A stretch of 14,226 nucleotides of DNA. Source: an uncultured Clostridia bacterium (lineage in GTDB: Bacteria; Bacillota; Clostridia; Peptostreptococcales; Anaerovoracaceae). This document shows, one piece after another, positions 1 through 6,023 of the stretch. Within the stretch, counting starts at the first letter, position 1, and every line of letters begins with the position of its first letter. The notes under the pieces were generated by a model. That model was not told where the DNA came from, searched no databases, and saw only the letters and a list, made by a program, of their open reading frames with translations. Made by a program: the position numbers and the translations under genes. The stretch is taken from positions 1-14,226 of the forward strand of contig CAMNJG010000020.1 of the NCBI GenBank assembly GCA_946541285.1, in the 5' to 3' direction.

Positions 1-10
1 CCTTTCAAAA

Positions 11-57
11 TGGTGAGCGGAGCAACGCAGGACTCCATTCCGACCAGTATTTTTTTT
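11..57 (+). terminator. possible terminator of a gene upstream of the window
   Basis: A broken stem can form from TGGT (11-14) with ACCA (43-46) and GGAG (19-22) with CTCC (33-36), followed directly by a run of eight T (50-57). The T-run in front of the rpmB promoter fits the end of an upstream + strand transcript. The stem is weak because of internal loops, and the upstream gene is not in view, so this is tentative. Confidence 0.35.
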
Positions 58-77
58 AACTGTATCGCAAAAAATGT

Positions 78-105
78 TTTACAACGCCGGAATCTGTGCT
101 ATAAT
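78..105 (+). promoter_or_regulatory. sigma-A type promoter of rpmB
   Basis: TTTACA (78-83) and a perfect TATAAT (100-105) are separated by 16 bases, and TG at 97-98 adds an extended -10 element. Transcription would start near 112, giving a leader of about 97 bases before the rpmB start. The only gene in range is rpmB. The leader contains a small TCCC/GGGA hairpin just ahead of the ribosome binding site, but I see no recognised regulatory motif in it. Confidence 0.8.
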
Positions 106-208
106 ATTTGGCGTTAGTGAACAATTTTGAAATAGGCGCGTCTGAGACACAGTTCCAGTGCGTTTTATCATAGATCCCCTGTGAGGGACTGCGAAGGAGG
201 TGTTGGGA

Positions 209-400
209 TTGTCCAGAAAGTGTGAAATCTGCGGTAAGGGTCAGGTATCCGGCAACAAAGTCAGCCACTCGAATATCCATACAAAGAGAAAATGGAATGC
301 CAATATTCAGAGTGTCAGAGTCAACGATCATGGTACTGTAAGGAAGATGAACGTCTGCACTCGCTGCATCAAGTCCGGAAAAGTTGAAAGAGCTCTTTAA
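209..400 (+). CDS. rpmB: 50S ribosomal protein L28
   Basis: Small ribosomal protein of the large subunit, 63 residues, the normal length for the family. It begins MSRKCEICGKG and carries two Cys pairs (C5/C8 and C50/C53), the zinc-binding form of L28, together with the basic central segment SNIHTKRKWN (21-30). The start is taken as TTG at 209: AGGAGG (195-200) sits 8 bases upstream, and the product then starts with the family's usual MSRKC. A GTG at 200 overlaps the ribosome binding site and would add three non-family residues. The gene has its own promoter (78-105) and terminator (413-446), so it is a one-gene unit. Identification is secure. Confidence 0.97.
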   Translation: MSRKCEICGKGQVSGNKVSHSNIHTKRKWNANIQSVRVNDHGTVRKMNVCTRCIKSGKVERAL

Positions 401-412
401 TGAGTATACCGT

Positions 413-446
413 AAGGCGTCTGGTTTTCGTCCAGGCGTCTTTTTGT
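413..446 (+). terminator. Rho-independent terminator of rpmB
   Basis: An 11-bp stem pairs AAGGCGTCTGG (413-423) with CCAGGCGTCTT (431-441), with two G-U wobbles and a 7-base loop. It is followed by a T-run (440-444). It lies 12 bases after the rpmB stop codon. Confidence 0.85.
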
Positions 447-485
447 ATATTACGACCGGTATCCATCAGTCAACTGCTCCGGATA

Positions 486-540
486 AGGAATTGTGCGCAA
501 ATAACCTTTACAGTTTGCGCCGGATATTTTTTCGAGTGCA
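486..540 (-). repeat. partial, inverted copy of the palindromic repeat found at 11034-11190
   Basis: The reverse complement of the right arm of the 11034-11190 repeat aligns here without gaps. The outer 19 bases (486-504, beginning AGGAATTGTG and ending AAATAA) match at 14 positions, the next 10 are diverged, and the final 26 (515-540) match 11136-11161 at 25 of 26 positions. The opposite arm of the element was not found downstream, so this looks like a truncated or decayed copy. The fragment also has its own inverted repeat, GCGCAAA (495-501) with TTTGCGC (514-520), which the other copy lacks. Confidence 0.6.
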
Positions 541-660
541 GCAGACGATTCCAACCTCGCTTCGCTTCGGGGAATCGGTTGCATGACACCTGCCAGTGAC
601 TCACTGCGTTCGTCGGGTTAGGTGTTCAAAGGAAAAAACGCATAATTGAACAGGGCTTAA
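541..660. other. gene-free, foldable intergenic stretch before the methyltransferase operon
   Basis: No gene is supported here. Several inverted repeats sit close together: CGATTCC (546-552) with GGAATCG (571-577), ACACCT (586-591) with AGGTGT (620-625), and inside the latter CAGTGA (594-599) with TCACTG (601-606). It may be the remainder of the repeat starting at 486 or a second element. A weak promoter-like pair, TTAGGT (618-623) and CATAAT (641-646) with 17 bases between, could start the operon at 676; the -35 match is poor. Confidence 0.4.
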
Positions 661-675
661 AACAGGAGGAGTGTA

Positions 676-1428
676 TTGAAAGATCTGTCAGATGTTAAAG
701 GAACACTGAAGGGATGGACCGAACAGTCCGCGCAATGGTATGAAGACGCTTCGGCATATACAGGCTACCATGACCGCCTGCTGGAGCAGCTCCTGCGTTT
801 TCTGAAACCGGAGGACCACTGCTGCGAGATTGCCTGCGGCACCGGGACACTGGCCGGGAAAATACTTCCTCATGTTTCTGCGTATACTGCAAATGATGTG
901 GATCCGGCGGCAGCTGCTTTTCTGAAAAAAAAGGCTGCCGGCTGGAACGCGCCGTCACTGGAAATCGTGGAAGGCTTATGGTACGAGGTACTTGCCGGCA
1001 GGCGCTTTGACGTGGTGCTGACCAGTTTTTACGGGGTCCCGCTGTCCTTATGGACGCAGCTGCGTTCCATGACGGCCCGGACCTTTCTCATCATCTGTCC
1101 ACGGGACGGACGCTGGGAAAAAAAACGTCGTCAGCAGGAGGAAACCGGAGAAGATCCCGCACTGCTGATCCCGAAACTGGAGACACCGGAGCATATCAGG
1201 GAGTTCTGCGCTCAGGAGGGGATTCCTTACGAATCCGTGCCACTGGATCTGGAGTTCGGACAGCCTTTCCGTAACCGGTATGAAGCTGAGGCGTATGTCC
1301 GGTATTATTACCGGCTGGATGAGCCTGATCTGAGCCGGTTTATTGACGAAAAAATGAATGTCGCAAATGGAATTCTTTATTTTCCGAAAATGAAGAAAAT
1401 CGAAATTTTCGCGCTGGATTTACGATAA
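676..1428 (+). CDS. class I SAM-dependent methyltransferase, substrate unknown
   Basis: 250 residues with a Rossmann-type methyltransferase core. The SAM-binding motif I is EIACGTGTLAGKI (51-63), followed by the acidic end of strand 2 in ANDVDPAA (72-79). A later strand gives RFDVVLTSFYGVPLSLW (about 109-125), where motif IV is expected. The C-terminal part is rich in Tyr and charged residues and probably shapes the substrate pocket. The start is TTG at 676 with AGGAGG (664-669) 6 bases upstream; nearby alternatives do not keep this frame and spacing. It is the first gene of the phoH-era-recO operon, and its stop codon overlaps the phoH ribosome binding site, which suggests coupled translation. 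The operon context hints at RNA or ribosome-related methylation, but that is inference: nothing in the sequence names the substrate. Confidence 0.8.
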   Translation: MKDLSDVKGTLKGWTEQSAQWYEDASAYTGYHDRLLEQLLRFLKPEDHCCEIACGTGTLAGKILPHVSAYTANDVDPAAAAFLKKKAAGWNAPSLEIVEGLWYEVLAGRRFDVVLTSFYGVPLSLWTQLRSMTARTFLIICPRDGRWEKKRRQQEETGEDPALLIPKLETPEHIREFCAQEGIPYESVPLDLEFGQPFRNRYEAEAYVRYYYRLDEPDLSRFIDEKMNVANGILYFPKMKKIEIFALDLR

Positions 1429-1440
1429 GGAGAATGTGTA

Positions 1441-2406
1441 TTGCAGAATGGAGATTCCGCCGCTTTAACCAGAAAGATCGAAATAACAGACGCAGCGGTT
1501 CTTTCTGAAATCTTTGGCGAATATGACAGCTATATCAATATGATCCGGAAGAAGTTCCAGGTTGAGATCGTGCTCCGGGGGGACGAAATCCTCATCACCG
1601 GAAGGGACGCGGATACCGCTGAGAGTGTCATCCGGGATATGAAATGGCTGGTGGACAGAGGAGATCAGCTGGATGAGCAGAAAGTCGGCAACGCGATTGA
1701 TACCAACGCTGCCGGGGAAACACTGCGCAAAAGCGGTATGAAGAACGAAATCATCTGCTTTTCCAATAAAGGGAAGCCGATCCGTCCGAAAACAAAAGGT
1801 CAGGCAGAATATACCGATTCCATCAGGCAGCATGATGTTTCCTTCGGAATCGGCCCGGCCGGCACCGGCAAAACCTATCTCGCCGTCGCGATGGCTGTCA
1901 GCGCTTTTAAAAACAGGGAAGTCGAACGGATTGTACTGACGCGGCCGGCAGTAGAAGCAGGAGAAAGCCTGGGATTCCTTCCGGGAGACATGGAGGAAAA
2001 AGTAAATCCGTATCTGAGGCCGCTTTACGACGCGCTTTATGATATTATGGGAAGAGATACGGTTGCCCGCCTGCGGGACCGGGAAACCATTGAGATTATT
2101 CCCCTGGCGTATATGAGAGGAAGGACGCTTGACAATTCCTTTATCATACTTGATGAGGCACAGAATACGACCAGGGAGCAGATGAAGATGTTTCTGACCA
2201 GACTGGGATTCGGATCAAAAGCAGTCGTTACCGGTGATATTACACAGATCGACCTGCCGAAAAAAAGGATGTCCGGCCTGATCGATGTCAAAAATATCCT
2301 GATGGATGTCGAAGGGATCGGTTTTACCTTTTTCGCGGACCGGGATGTTGTCCGGCATCCTCTGGTCAGGAGGATTATTAATGCCTATGAACGGGCGGGA
2401 GAATAA
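1441..2406 (+). CDS. phoH: PhoH family P-loop ATPase
   Basis: Cytoplasmic ATPase of the PhoH family, 321 residues, normal full length. The N-terminal part (about 10-70) is the small KH-like region typical of PhoH; the ATPase core follows. Walker A is GPAGTGKT (138-145), the family segment TRPAVEAGESLGFLPGDMEE is at 167-186, Walker B is IILDEAQN (235-242), and the sensor-like GDITQIDLP is at 265-273. The family is linked to RNA metabolism through its constant neighbourhood with ybeY and era, but its exact job is unsettled. The start is TTG at 1441; AAGGAGA (1427-1433) overlaps the upstream stop codon and lies 7 bases ahead. In Bacillus subtilis phoH is followed by the HD-hydrolase gene yqfF; here ybeY follows after 2 bases. 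Confidence 0.95.
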   Translation: MQNGDSAALTRKIEITDAAVLSEIFGEYDSYINMIRKKFQVEIVLRGDEILITGRDADTAESVIRDMKWLVDRGDQLDEQKVGNAIDTNAAGETLRKSGMKNEIICFSNKGKPIRPKTKGQAEYTDSIRQHDVSFGIGPAGTGKTYLAVAMAVSAFKNREVERIVLTRPAVEAGESLGFLPGDMEEKVNPYLRPLYDALYDIMGRDTVARLRDRETIEIIPLAYMRGRTLDNSFIILDEAQNTTREQMKMFLTRLGFGSKAVVTGDITQIDLPKKRMSGLIDVKNILMDVEGIGFTFFADRDVVRHPLVRRIINAYERAGE

Positions 2407-2408
2407 GA

Positions 2409-3344
2409 ATGCGTATTCAACTGTCAGAAGAAAACAGGCCGGACCGCAGAATCATGGGATTCATGATGACCGCGGCGGAAAAGTGTGTCAGTGACGCGGG
2501 GCTGGATCCGTCCCTTACGGAGATCAGCCTTTCCGTTGTCTCCGAGGAGGAGATCCATGAACTGAACAGAAATTTCCGTGAAACCGACCGGGTGACGGAT
2601 GTACTCTCTTTTCCGCAGTATGCCAGCCTGGACGAAATCGGCAACCAGGAAGTGATCCTGCTGGGCGATGTGGTGATCTGTGATACGGTGGCGCGCCGTC
2701 AGGCGGAGCAGTACGGTCATTCCTACGAACGGGAATTTGTCTATCTCTTTGTCCACAGCGTACTGCATCTTCTGGGGTATGATCATATGGAACCGGAAGA
2801 AAAGAAAGAGATGAGGGCGAAGGAAGAAGAAGTCATGTCCTATATCGGACTGCAGCGTGGCTTTACTCCGGCAGAGGATTTCACCGCTGAGGAAGAATCC
2901 GCGGCATCGTCTGATCCGATGACAGGGAGAGAGCTGCCGCAGGAAGAAACAGAGTCTCCGGAAGAGACGGATTACCGGGAACTGATGGACTTCGCCAGGA
3001 GCGCAGTGGAGAATTCCTACGCGCCGTATTCCGGTTTCCATGTGGGGGCGGCACTCCTGACCGCGGATGGATCGGTTTATACCGGAGTCAATGTGGAAAA
3101 CGCCTCTTATGGCGCGTCCATCTGCGCGGAACGTTCCGCGGTAGCTGCCGCTGTTTCTGATGGCTGCCGGGAATTTGAAGCCATCGCGGTATATTCTCCT
3201 GATGGTGACGCGTCACCATGCGGGATCTGCAGACAGGTACTGATGGAATTCGGAGACAACATCAGGGTGGTGACATGTGAGGAGAGCGGAGAGCTGGATG
3301 TCTGTGAACTGAGCAGCCTTCTGCCGAAAGGATTTGTATTATGA
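2409..3344 (+). CDS. ybeY-cdd: fused YbeY endoribonuclease and cytidine deaminase
   Basis: 311 residues in one uninterrupted frame holding two normally separate enzymes. Residues 1-150 are YbeY, the metal-dependent endoribonuclease of 16S rRNA 3'-end maturation, with the zinc motif HSVLHLLGYDH (116-126; His116, His120, His126). Residues 151-186 are an acidic linker rich in Glu, Ser and Pro. Residues 187-311 are a complete homotetrameric-type cytidine deaminase: PYSGFHVGAAL (206-216), substrate residues N228 and E230, zinc ligand C239 with catalytic E241 in CAERSA, and PCGIC (270-274) giving C271 and C274. ATG at 2409 has GGGAGA (2397-2402) 6 bases upstream, inside the end of phoH. No good ribosome binding site precedes the internal Met171 or Met193, so a separate deaminase is unlikely. 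All key residues of both domains are present. The stop overlaps the era start by 4 bases (ATGA). Confidence 0.93.
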   Translation: MRIQLSEENRPDRRIMGFMMTAAEKCVSDAGLDPSLTEISLSVVSEEEIHELNRNFRETDRVTDVLSFPQYASLDEIGNQEVILLGDVVICDTVARRQAEQYGHSYEREFVYLFVHSVLHLLGYDHMEPEEKKEMRAKEEEVMSYIGLQRGFTPAEDFTAEEESAASSDPMTGRELPQEETESPEETDYRELMDFARSAVENSYAPYSGFHVGAALLTADGSVYTGVNVENASYGASICAERSAVAAAVSDGCREFEAIAVYSPDGDASPCGICRQVLMEFGDNIRVVTCEESGELDVCELSSLLPKGFVL

Positions 3345-4234
3345 AATCGGGATTTGTGGGAATTGTCGGCAGACCGAATGTCGGCAAGTCGACGCTGCTG
3401 AACGCCATTATCGGAGAAAAAGTAGCGATCACTTCGGATAAAGCGCAGACCACCAGAAACGCGATCCGGGGGATTTACAATGAAGAAGGATATCAGATTG
3501 TCTTTATCGACACTCCGGGGATCCATAAACCGGCGAATTCCCTGGGAAAGTATATGACCGATACCGCGGTTTCGACGCTGAATCATTCCGATGTGATTCT
3601 GTTCCTGACAGATGAACCCCTTTCAAAAGGACCTGGTGATAAATACATCACAGAGCTTCTGAAAAAAGCGGACAGGACGCCGAAGCTCCTGATCATCAAC
3701 AAAATCGACCGGATTGAGCCGGACGAGTACCGGGCAATTTATGACGAATATGAGCAGACAGGGATATTTGACCGGATTATCGGAACCAGCGCGCTGAAAG
3801 GCAAAAATACCGAAGTTGTGGTGGAAGCGATTAAACCGTATATTCAGGAGGGACCCCAGTACTTCCCGGCGGATTTCTTTACGGATAATCCGATGCGCTT
3901 CCTGGTATCGGAGATCATCCGCGAAAAAGCGCTGATGTACCTGAGAGATGAGGTTCCGCACGGTGTCGCCGTTGAGATCGAGCAGTATGAAGAAGGAGCG
4001 CGGGTGACAGACATCGGGGCCGTCATTTACTGCGAAAAAAAATCCCATAAAGGGATTATCATCGGTGCCCATGGACGGAAGCTGAAGGGGATCGGCAAGG
4101 CAGCCCGCCAGGAAATCGAAGCGCTGGTCGGCACAAAAGTTTATCTGGAACTCTGGGTAAAGGTGAAGGAAAACTGGCGTGAGAGTGACATCCTGGTCAG
4201 CAATTTTGGATACAACAGAAAAGACGATATCTGA
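3341..4234 (+). CDS. era: GTPase Era
   Basis: Ribosome-associated GTPase that binds the 3' end of 16S rRNA during 30S assembly; 297 residues, normal length. G1 is GRPNVGKS (10-17), the switch region with T37 and T38 follows, G3 is DTPG (57-60), G4 is NKID (120-123) and G5 is SAL (150-152). The C-terminal KH domain for RNA binding shows GIIIGAHGRKLKGIG (238-252). ATG at 3341 overlaps the stop codon of the ybeY-cdd gene, with AAAGGA (3327-3332) ahead of it, so translation is probably coupled. Era and YbeY act on the same end of 16S rRNA, which fits their adjacency. Confidence 0.97.
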   Translation: MKSGFVGIVGRPNVGKSTLLNAIIGEKVAITSDKAQTTRNAIRGIYNEEGYQIVFIDTPGIHKPANSLGKYMTDTAVSTLNHSDVILFLTDEPLSKGPGDKYITELLKKADRTPKLLIINKIDRIEPDEYRAIYDEYEQTGIFDRIIGTSALKGKNTEVVVEAIKPYIQEGPQYFPADFFTDNPMRFLVSEIIREKALMYLRDEVPHGVAVEIEQYEEGARVTDIGAVIYCEKKSHKGIIIGAHGRKLKGIGKAARQEIEALVGTKVYLELWVKVKENWRESDILVSNFGYNRKDDI

Positions 4235-4983
4235 TGGTAACAGAAACAGACGGAGTCATCCTCAGACAGACAAAAACGGTCAATGACAGGATCATACTGG
4301 TACTTCTGACCAGAAAACTCGGAAAAATCAGCGCGGGGACGGGCACCCGGACTTTCGGGAAAAGGAAATCCTCCCTTCCCCTCAGGGCTTTTACCCATGG
4401 CCGGTATCAGCTTTACAGCGGGAGGCAGATCTATAATGTGGATTCCGCCGATGTGATCGAAAGCTTTTACGGAATCGGTGAAAATCCGGACAGCTTTTTC
4501 TGCGCGTCCTATGTTCTGGAATTTACAGACAGAGTCCTGCCGGAAGGAATGCCGGCGGAGCATGTTCTTGATACACTGACCGGGATGCTCCGGATTCTGT
4601 CCAGAAGAAAAACCCGCCTGAAGTCGCTGCTGCTGATGTATCAGTGGAAGGTTCTCCAGATTCTGGGTTACATGCCCGGACTGGATGCCTGTGTGCGCTG
4701 TGGCAGTACGGAAGAACCGGCCGGTCTGAGCGTAGTGGACGGTGGCATCATCTGCGGTCATTGCCGGGATTCCGGAACTGTCAATATGCGATTGCTTTAT
4801 GAACTGAACTTTGATATAATTCAAATATTAAAGTTCATTCAGAAAAACGAGATTGAAGCGTTCTCAAAGCTCACTTTCCGTGATGATACAGCGGAGCATC
4901 TGGGCAGAATCCTGGAGAGTTACCTTTCCTATCATCTGGATGTCAGGGATTTGAGAAGCGCCTCTTATATCAATTTTGACTGA
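4234..4983 (+). CDS. recO: DNA repair protein RecO
   Basis: Recombination mediator that helps load RecA on SSB-coated single-stranded DNA in the RecFOR pathway; 249 residues, family-typical. The N-terminal OB-fold covers about 1-80, with the usual opening TDGVILRQTKTVND (5-18). A helical part follows, interrupted by a four-cysteine zinc site, CVRC (153-156) and CGHC (174-177). Its ATG overlaps the era stop codon by one base (TGATG). The ribosome binding site is weak, so expression probably depends on translation of era. It is the last gene of the operon. A promoter-like sequence lies inside its 3' part (4792-4820). Confidence 0.94.
   Translation: MVTETDGVILRQTKTVNDRIILVLLTRKLGKISAGTGTRTFGKRKSSLPLRAFTHGRYQLYSGRQIYNVDSADVIESFYGIGENPDSFFCASYVLEFTDRVLPEGMPAEHVLDTLTGMLRILSRRKTRLKSLLLMYQWKVLQILGYMPGLDACVRCGSTEEPAGLSVVDGGIICGHCRDSGTVNMRLLYELNFDIIQILKFIQKNEIEAFSKLTFRDDTAEHLGRILESYLSYHLDVRDLRSASYINFD
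4792..4820 (+). promoter_or_regulatory. possible internal promoter near the 3' end of recO
   Basis: TTGCTT (4792-4797) and a perfect TATAAT (4815-4820) are 17 bases apart, and TG at 4812-4813 forms an extended -10. It points toward the DUF4342 gene, whose start is about 210 bases downstream. The sequence lies in coding DNA and the -35 matches only in its first three bases, so chance is possible. Confidence 0.4.
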
Positions 4984-5038
4984 ACCGTCACGCGCCGGAC
5001 GTGTGATGTGTCAATGAAACAGAAAAGGCGGTGGAGTT

Positions 5039-5869
5039 ATGGAAATCAGTCTGGAAAAAATTGAACTGGTCAAAGACAGAACCGGTGTAAGTTACAAAGA
5101 GGCGAAAGAGGCACTCATCGCCGAGGATGGAAGCGTTGTTGACGCGATTATCCGGATCGAGGATCAGATCGATATCGCGCCGAAGACCGCAGCGGAAAAT
5201 GCCGCGTCAGATATTATCGGCAGGATTAAGGAACTGATCAGAAAAGGCAACGTCTCCAGAGTGCTGGTCAAAAAGGATGACACCGTGGTACTCAGTGTGC
5301 CGGTCACCCTGGGGGTCATCGGAGCGGTGTTCCTTCCGGAAGCTGCGATTTTCTCCGCGATTGTCGCCCTGGGAGTGAAATGCAGCATCAGCATTGTGAC
5401 TACAGAAGGCGAAGAAGTTGATGTCGTGCAGAAGGCCCGCGAAAAATTCAGCGACGCCAGGGAGAACTATTCCTCTGTCGCGGACGGAATCCGGGAAAAG
5501 GGAAGCGATGCTTTTTCAAAGATTAAGGAAAAAGCGGACAGCGTGATTTCCAGGGCGGTTCCGGGAGAAGACGAGCCGTTTGATGACGATTATTTCAACT
5601 TCGATGATGAGTATCCGGATCCGGAGGATCCGGAGGACCTGGCGGACCAGGTACAGGATAAGGCTGAAGAAGCCGCGGAAAAAGCAGAAGAAGTGGTTGC
5701 GGACGCTGCCGAAAAGATTGACCTCTTTTCTGAGAAAGCCGAAGAGAAGGCAGAAGACCTTGCGGAAGCCGTAAAAGAAAAAGCAGAGGAAATCGGCGAA
5801 GAGGCAGAAGACAAATTCGAATCGACCATCAGTGATTATAAAGCCAGAAGAAAAGGCTTTTTCAAATAG
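5039..5869 (+). CDS. DUF4342 protein with UBA-like N-terminus and long charged tail
   Basis: 276 residues, function unknown. Residues 1-45 (EKIELVKDRTGVSYKEAKEA at 6-25) resemble the UBA/TS-N helical fold found at the N-terminus of elongation factor Ts. Residues about 55-125 match my recollection of DUF4342, with a hydrophobic run (85-113) that could be membrane-associated or a domain core. Residues 179-202 are an Asp/Glu/Pro-rich acidic stretch. Residues 203-265 are a strongly helical Ala/Glu/Lys-rich tail with spaced KAEE and DKAEE-type units, likely an amphipathic helix or coiled coil. The last residues are basic (KARRKGFFK). ATG at 5039 is preceded by an AAGG/GGTG purine-rich segment. It follows recO after 55 bases and precedes glyS. 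No catalytic motif is visible; a binding or envelope-associated role is only a guess. Confidence 0.85.
   Translation: MEISLEKIELVKDRTGVSYKEAKEALIAEDGSVVDAIIRIEDQIDIAPKTAAENAASDIIGRIKELIRKGNVSRVLVKKDDTVVLSVPVTLGVIGAVFLPEAAIFSAIVALGVKCSISIVTTEGEEVDVVQKAREKFSDARENYSSVADGIREKGSDAFSKIKEKADSVISRAVPGEDEPFDDDYFNFDDEYPDPEDPEDLADQVQDKAEEAAEKAEEVVADAAEKIDLFSEKAEEKAEDLAEAVKEKAEEIGEEAEDKFESTISDYKARRKGFFK
5840..5862 (+). terminator. weak terminator-like hairpin overlapping the end of the DUF4342 gene
   Basis: AAAGCC (5840-5845) pairs with GGCTTT (5855-5860) around a 9-base loop, and the T-run extends to 5862. It is encoded in the last codons of the gene, before the stop codon. The stem is short, with three G-C pairs, so termination would be partial at best. 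Confidence 0.35.
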
Positions 5870-5884
5870 GAATCTGTCATGGAC

Positions 5885-5992
5885 GGGGCAGTATACACGA
5901 AGGGAAAGATTCCGCCGTGTTTGCTGTCCCTGTCGGTATTCGGGAACAGTATCAGTTCCCATAAGGCGATATATCTTGATACCGCCTTTTTT
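5885..5992 (+). promoter_or_regulatory. structured leader and candidate attenuator of glyS
   Basis: Three successive structures precede glyS. A long hairpin pairs 5885-5899 with 5916-5930: 15 positions, one T-T mismatch, two wobbles and a small inner GGAA/TTCC stem. A second hairpin pairs GGGAAC (5942-5947) with GTTCCC (5955-5960). The third is the terminator at 5963-5992. CGGTAT (5934-5939) can instead pair with ATACCG (5979-5984), which would break the terminator while keeping the second hairpin. I found no T-box sequence and no known glycine riboswitch motif. The signal sensed, if any, is unknown. Confidence 0.5.
5963..5992 (+). terminator. Rho-independent terminator upstream of glyS
   Basis: AAGGCG (5963-5968) pairs with CGCCTT (5983-5988), with an inner TAT/ATA extension, and six T follow (5987-5992). 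It ends about 15 bases before the glyS ribosome binding site, leaving no room for a promoter in between. It may end the DUF4342 transcript, or attenuate glyS. Confidence 0.7.
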
Positions 5993-6023
5993 ATATTTTA
6001 CAGTAGCAGGAGAAATAACAATC

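Noticed and set aside
1..32. Possible further copy of a repeat at the window start, similar to 603-630 in inverse orientation
   Set aside because: Only short blocks agree (CTGCGTT and AAAGG), with gaps between them, and the sequence is cut by the window edge. This is too weak to call.
56..466. Long minus-strand open frame of 136 codons across rpmB
   Set aside because: It is antisense to a secure ribosomal protein gene, its promoter and its terminator, and its translation resembles no protein family.
2919..3344. Separate cdd gene starting at an internal ATG (2919 or 2985)
   Set aside because: Neither ATG has a proper ribosome binding site. Starting at 2985 would trim the first helix of the deaminase, and the frame is continuous with ybeY.
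5832..6023. 64-codon upstream extension of glyS in frame
   Set aside because: It overlaps the DUF4342 gene and the terminator hairpin, its translation is unlike any synthetase N-terminus, and a good ribosome binding site precedes ATG at 6024.
5870..6023. T-box or glycine riboswitch upstream of glyS
   Set aside because: The conserved T-box sequence (GGTGG-type followed by ACCGCG) is absent, the leader is too short for a full stem I, and no tandem glycine-aptamer motif is seen. The region is kept only as an unnamed candidate attenuator.
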